Assembly (NCBI GenBank): GCA_021163705.1
Contig: JAGGTO010000134.1
Span: 1 to 9,646 of the forward strand
Reading direction: 5' to 3'
Origin: Thermoplasmata archaeon
GTDB taxonomy: Archaea; Thermoplasmatota; Thermoplasmata; Thermoplasmatales; Aciduliprofundaceae
Length of the DNA: 9,646 bases
The stretch's first letter is position 1. Each line of letters starts with the position of its first letter. The translations under genes were made by a program, and so were the position numbers. This document shows positions 1 to 6,778 of this stretch, one piece after another. Under the pieces are notes generated by a model. It saw nothing but the letters and a program-made list of their open reading frames with translations, did not search any database and was not told the origin of the DNA.

Positions 1-96
1 ACATTTCCTGGTTTGGCGATATTCATAACAGTGCTTGCCTTCAATCTGTTTGGTGATGGTCTGAGGGATATTCTTGATCCCAGGCTTAGGAGGTGA
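1..96 (+). CDS. Oligopeptide/dipeptide ABC transporter permease (OppC/DppC type), C-terminal end only
   Basis: Frame 1 is open from the first base to the TGA at 94-96, giving 31 residues that begin TFPGLAIFITVLAFNLFGDG and end in LRDILDPRLRR. A final membrane helix followed by G-D-G-L-R-D-x-L-D-P-R is the standard C-terminus of OppC/DppC inner-membrane permease subunits. These pair with an OppB subunit to form the peptide channel. The rest of the gene lies upstream of the window. Its stop overlaps the ribosome binding site of the following ATPase gene, so the two are one operon. Whether the substrate is dipeptides or longer peptides cannot be told from this fragment. Confidence 0.88.
   Translation, partial: TFPGLAIFITVLAFNLFGDGLRDILDPRLRR
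88..96 (+). promoter_or_regulatory. Shine-Dalgarno sequence that decides the oppD start
   Basis: AGGAGGTGA is a near-perfect anti-16S match. It physically overlaps the GTG at 93-95, so that GTG can hardly be the initiator. The in-frame TTG at 102-104 sits 5 bases downstream of the full motif (8 bases from the AGGAGG core), which is ideal spacing. Confidence 0.6.
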
Positions 97-101
97 AAGA
101 A

Positions 102-1109
102 TTGGAGGAGCTTCTCAGAGTTGAAGATCTTCACACATACTTTTACACATATGAAGGTGTGGTTAAAGCGGTGGATGGTGTGAGCTTTGATATACGGAAG
201 GGTGAGATATTTGGACTTGTGGGTGAAACAGGCTGCGGAAAATCCGTCACTGCTCTCTCAATCATTGGATTAATAGATGATCCTGGGAAAATTGTGGGTG
301 GAAAGATAATATTTAAAGGCAAAAATTTGCTTGAGCTTGGCGAGGAAGAGATGAGAAAGATAAGAGGCAAGGAAATAAGCATGATATTTCAGGAGCCCAT
401 GACTGCTCTTAATCCTGTTTATACCATTGGAGATCAGATGATTGAGCTTCTTCTTTTGCATGAGGAGGGAATAGCAAATATAAGAAAGGCACCCAAGGAA
501 TTAAGGGAAGAGAAGAAGAAAAAAGCCATAGAGATGCTCAGGCTTGTGAGAATGCCCGATCCAGAAAGAACCATAGATAGTTATCCTCATGAACTGAGTG
601 GGGGGATGAGACAGAGGGCTATGATAGCAATGATGCTTGCCACGAAACCCTCGCTTCTAATTGCAGATGAGCCTACAACAGCTTTGGATGTCACTGTGCA
701 GGCACAGATTCTCAATATTTTGATGGATATGCGGGATCAGCTTGGAATATCCATACTTCTAATAACCCATGATTTGAGTGTGATTGCGGAGGTAACCGAT
801 AGGGTGGGTGTAATGTATGCAGGTAATATTGTGGAGGTGGCTGATACATTCACCATATTTCAGAATCCAAAGCATCCGTATACCGTGGGATTGATGGAGG
901 CGATACCCAAAATCACAGAGAAGAAGGAGATGTTAAAATCAATTCGAGGTTCTGTTCCCAATCTAATATATCCACCTTCAGGATGCAGATTTCATCCAAG
1001 ATGCGATTATATGAAGCCGATTTGCAAGAAAAAGAAGCCCAAATTGGTGGAAGTTGAACCTGGTCATCTGGTAGCATGCCACCTTTATGGAGGCGAGGAA
1101 AATGAATGA
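102..1109 (+). CDS. oppD: Peptide ABC transporter ATP-binding protein, OppD/DppD type
   Basis: Cytoplasmic ATPase that powers peptide import together with OppF and the OppBC permeases. Numbering from the GTG at 93, it carries Walker A GETGCGKS (44-51), Q-loop Gln100, signature LSGGM (168-172), Walker B ending in Asp192-Glu193, D-loop TALD (196-199) and H-loop His226. The C-terminal extension has four cysteines spaced C-x5-C-x6-C-x17-C, beginning GCRFHPRC. This is typical of the OppD/DppD subfamily, and [4Fe-4S] binding has been reported in some homologues. I prefer the TTG start at 102 (335 residues), because the AGGAGGTGA motif lies on top of the GTG at 93, which would give 338 residues. The gene follows the permease without a gap and overlaps oppF by 8 bases. 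Subfamily assignment is firm; the exact peptide substrate is not known. Confidence 0.95.
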   Translation: MEELLRVEDLHTYFYTYEGVVKAVDGVSFDIRKGEIFGLVGETGCGKSVTALSIIGLIDDPGKIVGGKIIFKGKNLLELGEEEMRKIRGKEISMIFQEPMTALNPVYTIGDQMIELLLLHEEGIANIRKAPKELREEKKKKAIEMLRLVRMPDPERTIDSYPHELSGGMRQRAMIAMMLATKPSLLIADEPTTALDVTVQAQILNILMDMRDQLGISILLITHDLSVIAEVTDRVGVMYAGNIVEVADTFTIFQNPKHPYTVGLMEAIPKITEKKEMLKSIRGSVPNLIYPPSGCRFHPRCDYMKPICKKKKPKLVEVEPGHLVACHLYGGEENE

Positions 1110-2172
1110 TGGTACTTTGCTTCAGGTTTACAATCTTAAGAAATATTTTCCTGTGAAGGGTGGGATATTTGGGAAGGTAGTGGCGCATGTTAAGGCAGTG
1201 GATGGAGTAAGTTTAGAGATAAAAAAGGGAGAGACATTTGGATTGGTAGGAGAATCAGGATGTGGGAAAACCACATTTGGTAGAACTATACTGAGATTGA
1301 TAAAAGCAGATGGTGGAATGGTCTTCTTTGGGTTACCCCCAGAGAAGCAGGAAAGGGTAAGAAAGCTACTTCTTAAAAAGGATGCAAAGAGCAAGCAAGA
1401 GCTTAATGGATTAAGGATGAAATACGATCTAACTCAGCTGAAGGAAAAAGCTCTTCTTCCCTACAAGAAGAGGATGCAGATAGTTTTTCAGGATCCTCAG
1501 TCTTCACTGGATCCAAGAATGACAATTAAAAGGCTAATTGCAGAGCCTCTTCTAACCCATAGGATAGTCTCAAGAGATAAGGTTGAGAAAAAAGTACTGG
1601 AGCTTTTGGAAGCTGTAGGGTTGAAGAAAGAGCATCTTCACAGGTATCCTCACGAATTCAGTGGAGGTCAGAGGCAGAGAATAGGGATTGCAAGAGCGCT
1701 GGCATTGAATCCAGAGTTCGTAGTTCTTGATGAACCCACATCTGCTTTAGATGTATCTGTTCAGGCCCAGATACTGAATCTCCTGAAGGAATTGCAGAGG
1801 GATAGAGGTCTCACATATATATTTATCACACATGATTTGAGCGTAGTTAGACACATGGCGCAGAGAATAGGGGTAATGTATGTTGGCAAGCTCGTGGAAG
1901 TGGCACCTGTGGATGAGCTTTTCAGCAATCCACTGCATCCTTACACAAAGCTTCTTCTGGAATCCATACCTATTCCTGATCCCACGAAGAGGAAGAAGGA
2001 GAGAAAACTTATTACGGGTGAGGTACCAAGTGCTGTGAATCCTCCCGGAGGATGCAGGTTCCATCCTCGCTGTCCATATGCGATTGAAGGCAAATGTGAC
2101 AAGATGGAACCACCGCTGATAGATGTGGGCAACGGCCACTATGTGGCCTGCCACCTTTATGAGAAGAGGTAA
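1102..2172 (+). CDS. oppF: Peptide ABC transporter ATP-binding protein, OppF/DppF type
   Basis: Second ATPase of the peptide importer, expected to form a heterodimer with OppD under the membrane. Numbered from the ATG at 1102 (356 residues), it shows Walker A GESGCGKT (50-57), Q-loop Gln130 in VFQDPQSSLDPRM, signature FSGGQ (186-190), Walker B VVLDE (207-211), and H-loop His244. The C-terminal cysteines are spaced C-x5-C-x7-C-x17-C, like those of OppD. The start at 1102 is chosen because GGAGG at 1089-1093 precedes it by 8 bases; the in-frame ATG at 1087 has this motif inside its own coding sequence. Between Walker A and the Q-loop there is a lysine/glutamate-rich stretch (about residues 78-122) clearly longer than in common OppF proteins. 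The OppF assignment is strong. Confidence 0.94.
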   Translation: MNDGTLLQVYNLKKYFPVKGGIFGKVVAHVKAVDGVSLEIKKGETFGLVGESGCGKTTFGRTILRLIKADGGMVFFGLPPEKQERVRKLLLKKDAKSKQELNGLRMKYDLTQLKEKALLPYKKRMQIVFQDPQSSLDPRMTIKRLIAEPLLTHRIVSRDKVEKKVLELLEAVGLKKEHLHRYPHEFSGGQRQRIGIARALALNPEFVVLDEPTSALDVSVQAQILNLLKELQRDRGLTYIFITHDLSVVRHMAQRIGVMYVGKLVEVAPVDELFSNPLHPYTKLLLESIPIPDPTKRKKERKLITGEVPSAVNPPGGCRFHPRCPYAIEGKCDKMEPPLIDVGNGHYVACHLYEKR

Positions 2173-2173
2173 A

Positions 2174-2587
2174 ATGGAAAGAGAACTGAGATTCAAGGTA
2201 TTGAGACTCACATTCTCGCTTCTTGGTTATCTTTTATTCCTCTTTTTTCTTATCGGAGGGATCATAAACCTTATGATACATTCCTGGCTCTCATCATTGA
2301 TTTTCCTTGGGATTTCTCTTTCCCTCTTTCTTTTAACCACCTATGTGTATCTTGGAACCTCTCTGTATGTAATATTTGATCATTCGGTTTATGTTCCAAG
2401 GCTATGGAGGCATGCTAAAGATAAGATTCTGGAGCTTAAAAATGTTAAAAAGGTTAAGCCAGTTCAAGGATTTTTTAAGGATGGCTATTATCTTTATACA
2501 TCCGATGGGTATTACTATCTTAAAAAAAGTGTATTTGCCGAGGTCAGGGAGCATTTGCCAGAAGGTTGTGTATTTGTGGAAGAATAA
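2174..2587 (+). CDS. Small membrane protein with two helices and a soluble C-terminal domain, unknown function
   Basis: I do not recognise this 137-residue protein. It has a short basic N-terminus (MERELRFKVLR), two strongly hydrophobic segments at about residues 12-35 and 38-60, then a soluble tail of about 70 residues rich in Tyr, Lys and Val. Alternating short strands ending in a helix (AEVREHLPEG) give the tail the look of a small bacterial PH-like domain, which is only an impression. The ATG at 2174 is one base after the oppF stop, with GAGGT at 2166-2170 as a closely spaced ribosome binding site. Upstream in-frame ATGs lie inside oppF and were rejected. The position suggests co-transcription with the transporter, but a part in peptide transport is not shown. 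Confidence that it is a real gene is high; function is open. Confidence 0.8.
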   Translation: MERELRFKVLRLTFSLLGYLLFLFFLIGGIINLMIHSWLSSLIFLGISLSLFLLTTYVYLGTSLYVIFDHSVYVPRLWRHAKDKILELKNVKKVKPVQGFFKDGYYLYTSDGYYYLKKSVFAEVREHLPEGCVFVEE

Positions 2588-2598
2588 AGTTTTATATT
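2583..2598 (+). promoter_or_regulatory. Archaeal BRE/TATA promoter of coaBC (leaderless)
   Basis: A purine-rich AATAAAG followed by TTTTATATT matches the archaeal BRE-TATA layout. The TATA centre is at about 2594, so transcription should start near 2618-2620, on or next to the coaBC ATG. No Shine-Dalgarno motif precedes that ATG, in agreement with a leaderless transcript. Confidence 0.6.
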
Positions 2599-2617
2599 CC
2601 AGATATATTCTTGATTT

Positions 2618-3784
2618 ATGCATCCATCTCAGCAGATCAGAGGGGAGAAAAGCGATATTCTTGATGGCAAGAAAATTGCATTATGCGTAACAGGAAGTAT
2701 AGCTGCAGTAGAAACTGTCAAACTGGCAAGAGAATTAATAAGGCATGGTGCTGAGGTTTTCATATATGTTACTAAAGATGCTTTGAAATTTGTAGGTAAG
2801 GATTCCCTTCTTTTTGCAACTGGAAATGAAGTTGTGGATAAACTTACGGGAAGGGATGAGCATTTAGAAGATTTTGATATGGTTCTCGTGGCGCCGGCCA
2901 CCGCAAATGTAATTTCCAAGGCTGCATGCGGCATTGCGGATGATGCTGTAACTACCCTTATACTGGCAAATTTAAATAAATGTGTTTTTGTGCCCACCAT
3001 GGATGAGAGAATGAGAAAAAATCCAATTTTAGGGGAGAATATAAAGAAGCTGGAAAATTACTGTAAATTTATAGAACCCCTGAAGGAGGAGGGAAAGCTG
3101 AAGATACCTCCGGTAGAGAGCATAAGCGCAGAGGTAATGCATTTTCTGAGAGATGAGCTGAGGGGTAAAAAGATTCTGGTTATAGGTGGTGCGGGATATG
3201 AGAGAATAGATGATTTCAGAATAATAACAAATCTTTCCACGGGAAAAACTGCGGTGGAGATTGCAAAATATGCCTATTATTATGGAGCAGAGGTTAAACT
3301 TTTGATGGCGCTTCACAGTGTGGATGTTCCCTCTTTTCTGGATACGGAAAGTTTTGATAGTGTGGAGAGCCTGATTTCCAGGATTGATAGCTTCAAGGAG
3401 TATGATGCTATAGTGGTTCCTGCGGCACTTCCCGATTTCAAGCCTGAAAAGAGAGAGGGAAAAATAAAAGATTTGGAAGATATGGAGAAGATAAGGTTTG
3501 AGGAAACGCCCAAATTTTTAAGAGAGTTAAGAAAGAAGTATAGGGGAATTCTTGTGGGCTTCAAAGCGGAGGCAGGGATAGACGAGGAAGAGCTTGTAAG
3601 AAGAGCTCGAAGCAGGATGAAGGAGTATGCTCTAAATATAATGGTTGCAAATCTTGTGGAGGATGTGAAAATGGATTACACTAAGGCAGCAATAATTTTT
3701 GACGATGAGGATATTGAGAAATTTAAAGGTAGAAAAGATATGCTTGCAAAGAGAATTGTGGAGCTGTTGGTGGAGTGTCTATGA
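2618..3784 (+). CDS. coaBC: Bifunctional phosphopantothenoylcysteine decarboxylase / phosphopantothenate-cysteine ligase
   Basis: Cytosolic enzyme making two consecutive steps of coenzyme A synthesis: joining 4'-phosphopantothenate to cysteine (CoaB) and decarboxylating the product to 4'-phosphopantetheine (CoaC, FMN-dependent). The CoaC half spans about residues 17-180, with TGSIAA (25-30), a likely catalytic His82 and the flavin-binding PATANVISK (93-101). The CoaB half follows, with GGAGYERIDD (190-199), NLSTGK (205-210) and AALPDFKPE (from 269), then a lysine-rich loop KREGKIK. The N-terminal leader MHPSQQIRGEKSDILDGKKI is typical of archaeal CoaBC and supports the ATG at 2618. One oddity is PTMDERM, where bacterial enzymes have P-x-M-N-x-x-M, so the conserved Asn is Asp here. 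The 388-residue length is normal. The stop overlaps the next gene, which also serves CoA synthesis. Confidence 0.95.
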   Translation: MHPSQQIRGEKSDILDGKKIALCVTGSIAAVETVKLARELIRHGAEVFIYVTKDALKFVGKDSLLFATGNEVVDKLTGRDEHLEDFDMVLVAPATANVISKAACGIADDAVTTLILANLNKCVFVPTMDERMRKNPILGENIKKLENYCKFIEPLKEEGKLKIPPVESISAEVMHFLRDELRGKKILVIGGAGYERIDDFRIITNLSTGKTAVEIAKYAYYYGAEVKLLMALHSVDVPSFLDTESFDSVESLISRIDSFKEYDAIVVPAALPDFKPEKREGKIKDLEDMEKIRFEETPKFLRELRKKYRGILVGFKAEAGIDEEELVRRARSRMKEYALNIMVANLVEDVKMDYTKAAIIFDDEDIEKFKGRKDMLAKRIVELLVECL

Positions 3785-4605
3785 TTGAAGCCTTCTCACC
3801 AGGCAGTGTTACTCTTTTTTTTGAAATAAGGGAGAGGAAAGGAGATTTAAAGAGAACGGGCTCTAGAGGAGTAGGGGTATGTGTATCATCAGGAGTAAGA
3901 ACCCGGATTTTTCCCGGTAAAAGGCTGGAAGTGTGTATAGATGGAGAAGTTAGGAAGAATACCATTCAGGAGGAGGTTGCAAAAAGGATGGGATTTGTTG
4001 GAAGGATAGAGAGTATTGTGGAGTTGCCAGTTTCACAGGGTTTCGGGATGAGCGGGGCTGCCGCTTTAAGTACCGCTCTAGCCATTGCAAAGCTGAAAGG
4101 TATAAGTTATCTTACAGCAGCCCGAGTAGCCCACGAAGTTGAAGTGCGTAGAAAATCTGGACTGGGAGATGTGGCTACCCAGTATGAGGGGGGATTTACA
4201 TTGAGGTTAAGAGAAGGGATTCAGCCATTTGGTGTGGTAGATCGCCTGTTTTATCCTCCCCTTCCGATCTTTCTCATAGTTTTCAGGGAGAGGGGCATAG
4301 AAACCCACGAAATTCTATCGGATCCTCAGGAGGTCTCCAAAATAAAGAAAGAGGGTTACAGAGCCATGAGAAGCCTTCTTGAAAATCCAACCTGGAAAAA
4401 TGCACTTAAAGTGGCGAGGGAATTTTCCTTTAGGACAGGTCTTATAAGTGAGGAGATGAGAGATTTTCTCAATAGGTGTGAGAATTCCACAGCAGCGATG
4501 ATTGGCAACTCTGCGATAGTGTTCGGTGAATGTAAAGAGGAAATATTTGATAATTACAAAGTATATAGAGTAGAACTGGGTGAAAGGGCCAGAATAGGGA
4601 TATAA
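3781..4605 (+). CDS. Archaeal pantoate kinase (GHMP kinase family)
   Basis: Predicted to phosphorylate pantoate to 4-phosphopantoate with ATP, the archaeal replacement for part of the bacterial pantothenate route; a phosphopantothenate synthetase (not in this window) would follow. The 274-residue protein starts IEAFSPGSVTLFFEI, has the glycine-rich GHMP ATP loop PVSQGFGMSGAAALS (83-97), and a C-terminal AAMIGNS (about 238-244) that matches the third GHMP motif. The ATG at 3781 overlaps the coaBC stop (ATGA) and has GGTGGAG at 3769-3775 at normal distance; a GTG at 3775 is part of that motif and is less likely. Placement right after coaBC is strong support, since homologous GHMP kinases such as homoserine or mevalonate kinase would not be expected there. 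The family is firm, and the substrate rests on family resemblance and context. Confidence 0.85.
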   Translation: MIEAFSPGSVTLFFEIRERKGDLKRTGSRGVGVCVSSGVRTRIFPGKRLEVCIDGEVRKNTIQEEVAKRMGFVGRIESIVELPVSQGFGMSGAAALSTALAIAKLKGISYLTAARVAHEVEVRRKSGLGDVATQYEGGFTLRLREGIQPFGVVDRLFYPPLPIFLIVFRERGIETHEILSDPQEVSKIKKEGYRAMRSLLENPTWKNALKVAREFSFRTGLISEEMRDFLNRCENSTAAMIGNSAIVFGECKEEIFDNYKVYRVELGERARIGI

Positions 4606-4614
4606 TGATTGAGA

Positions 4615-4627
4615 AAAAAATATATAG
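4615..4627 (+). promoter_or_regulatory. Possible internal TATA element before the HTH regulator
   Basis: A run of A followed by TATATAG (TATATA at 4621-4626) lies after the pantoate kinase stop. Transcription from it would begin near 4650, on the in-frame ATG at 4651. This may give the regulator its own leaderless transcript, but A/T runs of this kind are common in this DNA. Confidence 0.3.
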
Positions 4628-4641
4628 TAGCGGAATTATTT

Positions 4642-5595
4642 ATGGATGAGATGGAGAAGGAAAGAATGCTGAATGAGATACGAGAGATTCTTAGAAAGGG
4701 CGGATTTGAAATAGGTGAGCCGATATTAAAGAGCATAAGCTTTGACATAATTGCCAAGAGAGATACTTTAGTTCTTATTTTGAAGAGTTTGATAAATATA
4801 GATTCCCTCAGAAATGAGGTGGCTCGGGAGCTGAAAATTCTGGGAAAAGAGTTGAGAGCATCCCCTTTAGTTATAGGAAAGAAGAGTGCCATGGGCCCAA
4901 TACTGGATGGGGTTATATATTCCAGGCATGGAATTCCCATAATCTCCATGGGAACCTTCAGAGACTTTATTTTAGAGGATATAAATCCCCTGGTATATGC
5001 ATCTCCCGGAGGACTGTATGTAAGGTTAGATGGTGAGCGGTTAAGAAAAATAAGGGAGGAGCAGGGAATTTCTCTGGGGCAGCTTGCAGAGATAGCAGGT
5101 GTATCACGGAAGGCCGTACAGCTTTATGAGGAGGGTATGAGTGCGGTTGTGGATATCGCGTTGAAATTGGAGGAATATCTGGGAGAGGAATTGATTCAAC
5201 CTCTGAACCTCCTTACCTTTGGAGATCTTCAGGAAAAGAGATATAATCCACATGAGCTCAATTCGAGAGATATGGAATTAAGGGAGGTCTATACAAAGTT
5301 AAAGAGCATAGGCTACGATGTTTATTTAACCCTCAAATGTCCCTTCGAGGTACTTACCAAAGATGAGGAGGATGTACTTCTGACGGGAATCACAAGGGAC
5401 ATGAAGGGGGTTAAGTACAAGGCTATGAATTTACGAATAATAACCAGGATACTGGAGAAAAATGCGTTTATTGTGGTTAGTAAGACCAAATATGAGGAGA
5501 TTGAAGGTATACCCCTGATAGGCAAAGAAGAGCTCATGGAAATTGAGAGAAGAGAGGAAATAAAGAAGATGGTGAGGGAAAGGAGTGCATTATGA
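4642..5595 (+). CDS. Putative archaeal HTH-type (XRE-like) transcriptional regulator, COG1395-like
   Basis: Resembles the archaeal family of putative HTH regulators with an XRE-type helix-turn-helix in the middle. Numbered from the ATG at 4642 (317 residues), the HTH is at about 134-190, with LRKIREEQGISLGQLAEIAG and VSRKAVQLYEEG as helices 1-4. An N-terminal domain (about 20-108) includes SFDIIAKRDTLVLILK, which looks like a degenerate nuclease-type core. The C-terminal domain (about 224-305) seems to be a second, shorter copy of it. No target gene is known to me. The start is uncertain: TTG 4609 would begin 3 bases after the kinase stop but lacks a good ribosome site. ATG 4651 suits a leaderless message from the TATA at 4621 and fits family N-termini. 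It is cotranscribed or translationally coupled with the next gene (ATGA overlap 5592-5595), and its position after two CoA genes could hint at a role there. Confidence 0.85.
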   Translation: MDEMEKERMLNEIREILRKGGFEIGEPILKSISFDIIAKRDTLVLILKSLINIDSLRNEVARELKILGKELRASPLVIGKKSAMGPILDGVIYSRHGIPIISMGTFRDFILEDINPLVYASPGGLYVRLDGERLRKIREEQGISLGQLAEIAGVSRKAVQLYEEGMSAVVDIALKLEEYLGEELIQPLNLLTFGDLQEKRYNPHELNSRDMELREVYTKLKSIGYDVYLTLKCPFEVLTKDEEDVLLTGITRDMKGVKYKAMNLRIITRILEKNAFIVVSKTKYEEIEGIPLIGKEELMEIERREEIKKMVRERSAL

Positions 5596-6236
5596 AATCC
5601 CGCATAATGAGATATTCGCTGGATGGAAAAGAGATGCTTTTTTTTGGCACCATCAAAGGTTTGGTGAACGAGAGAAAAGTTTTGAGAGGGCTTGTTGAAG
5701 AATTTCAGCCAGATATATTTCTTCTTGGAATATCTCCAGAGCAAATGGATGGTTTAAGATCATATCTTTCTGAACCCTTCGAGATCTATCCCGATGATTA
5801 CGAGGTGATCTATGCAATTAAATTGGAGGAATTTGGTGAGGTTGGATTACCAGTACCCACCTATCTTGAAGCTTTTGCCATTTCAAAGGAAAAAAATATA
5901 GCGATGCTACCGTTGGATATTCCAGAGAAGGAATACAGTGACATGTTTGTTAAAAAGGTAGAGTTTTACCATATTCTCTGGTCCAATTTCAGAAAAAAGA
6001 AACTCTACAGGAAAAAATTTGAAGCTAGAACAGCAGAGGAGTTTGTAATGGAATGGGATAGGGAAGTGAATAATCTCAAACCATTTAGAGAAATAGAAAG
6101 GGAAAGAGAGAGGTATATGGCTCAAAGAATAAGAGATGCTGTAAAAAACAGAAAAGAGAGAAAATTTCTGGTGATAGTTGAATTAGAGCGACTTCATGGA
6201 ATTCTCAAGGATTTGAATCTTTTACATATAAGATAG
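5592..6236 (+). CDS. TraB/TIKI-superfamily-like protein, function unknown
   Basis: A 214-residue soluble protein without signal peptide or membrane helix. It opens with LFFGTIKGL (16-24), then EEFQPDIFLLGIS (36-48), and carries ERYMAQRI (173-180) near the end. This order, G-T-x-x then a strand with P-D-x-x-x-L and a late E-R-x-x-Y-M-A-x-x-I, recalls the TraB/PrgY and TIKI superfamily, whose better-known members are membrane or metal-dependent proteases. The metal-binding His expected in the first motif (G-T-x-H) is Lys22 here, and no C-terminal membrane helices follow, so protease activity is doubtful. The ATG overlaps the regulator's stop and AGGAG at 5581-5585 provides the ribosome site, so the two proteins are probably made together. 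The last 43 bases overlap rlmE on the other strand. The family call is by eye and tentative. Confidence 0.75.
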   Translation: MKSRIMRYSLDGKEMLFFGTIKGLVNERKVLRGLVEEFQPDIFLLGISPEQMDGLRSYLSEPFEIYPDDYEVIYAIKLEEFGEVGLPVPTYLEAFAISKEKNIAMLPLDIPEKEYSDMFVKKVEFYHILWSNFRKKKLYRKKFEARTAEEFVMEWDREVNNLKPFREIERERERYMAQRIRDAVKNRKERKFLVIVELERLHGILKDLNLLHIR

Positions 6237-6778
6237 ATTTCGGAGCTATGAGGTAGTGATGCCTTCGGTTTATGAAGCTTCACAAGCTCAAATCTCCTTT
6301 TACATTTTCTAATAAGATCCCTCTCCATATCTCCCCTGAAAATCTTTGCCACAAAATGTCCCCCCTCTAAAAGAACAGAAGAGGCTATTTGAAATGCCCT
6401 TTCTGCAAGTTCTATGGATCTTGCATGATCCCAAGAGGATACTCCTGAGATATTTGGAGACATGTCTGAGAGAACTACATTGAAAGGTGCATGGGGCTTC
6501 AATTTCTCAATTATATCCTCATCAAATACATTCTTTTTTATGAATATCACACCTCTTATTTTTATCGGTTTTATGTCCACAGCCACAACCTTTCCTCCAG
6601 GAGTAACAAGCTCCAGTGCTACCTGAGACCAACCCCCAGGAGAAGCTCCAAGATCCAGAACATTATATCCTCTCTTCAGTATGTAAAATCTCTCATTTAT
6701 CTGTAAGAGTTTGAAAGAGGCACGGCTTCGGTATCCGTACCTCTTTGCCTCCCAATAATAATGGTCTCTGTTCTTCAA
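6194..6778 (-). CDS. rlmE: 23S rRNA (uridine-2'-O-)methyltransferase, RlmE/FtsJ family
   Basis: SAM-dependent enzyme that adds a 2'-O-methyl group to a uridine in the A-loop of 23S rRNA (U2552 in E. coli), acting on the large ribosomal subunit. The Lys-Asp-Lys-Glu catalytic tetrad is complete: Lys23 in RSRASFKL, Asp105 in LSDMSPNISG, Lys145 in FVAKIFRG, and Glu180 in SSEIYLICK. The SAM loop is DLGASPGGWSQ (42-52). The family motif A-S-R-x-x-S-x-E reads ASLPHSSE (173-180), so the usual Arg is replaced by Leu. At 194 residues it is normal length. It starts with TTG, overlapping the gcvH stop as TTGA, with AGAGG at 6786-6790 as ribosome site; no other initiator fits before the conserved N-terminus. 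The 3' end overlaps the converging TraB-like gene. The gene is probably transcribed from the gcvH promoter. Confidence 0.95.
   Translation of the reverse strand: MKNRDHYYWEAKRYGYRSRASFKLLQINERFYILKRGYNVLDLGASPGGWSQVALELVTPGGKVVAVDIKPIKIRGVIFIKKNVFDEDIIEKLKPHAPFNVVLSDMSPNISGVSSWDHARSIELAERAFQIASSVLLEGGHFVAKIFRGDMERDLIRKCKRRFELVKLHKPKASLPHSSEIYLICKRFKSLRIP

Noticed and set aside
1747..2211. Minus-strand open frame of 154 codons opposite oppF
   Set aside because: oppF has all ABC motifs in this stretch; the opposite frame encodes an unstructured His/Tyr/Arg-rich sequence without a start signal.
2376..2690. Plus-strand open frame of 104 codons bridging the membrane-protein gene and coaBC
   Set aside because: It overlaps two better supported genes, contains the coaBC promoter, and its translation has no hydrophobic or conserved pattern.
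4605..4649. ATG at 4605 overlapping the pantoate kinase stop (TAATG), a tempting start for the regulator
   Set aside because: It is in another frame and reaches a TGA after 14 codons, so it cannot initiate the regulator.
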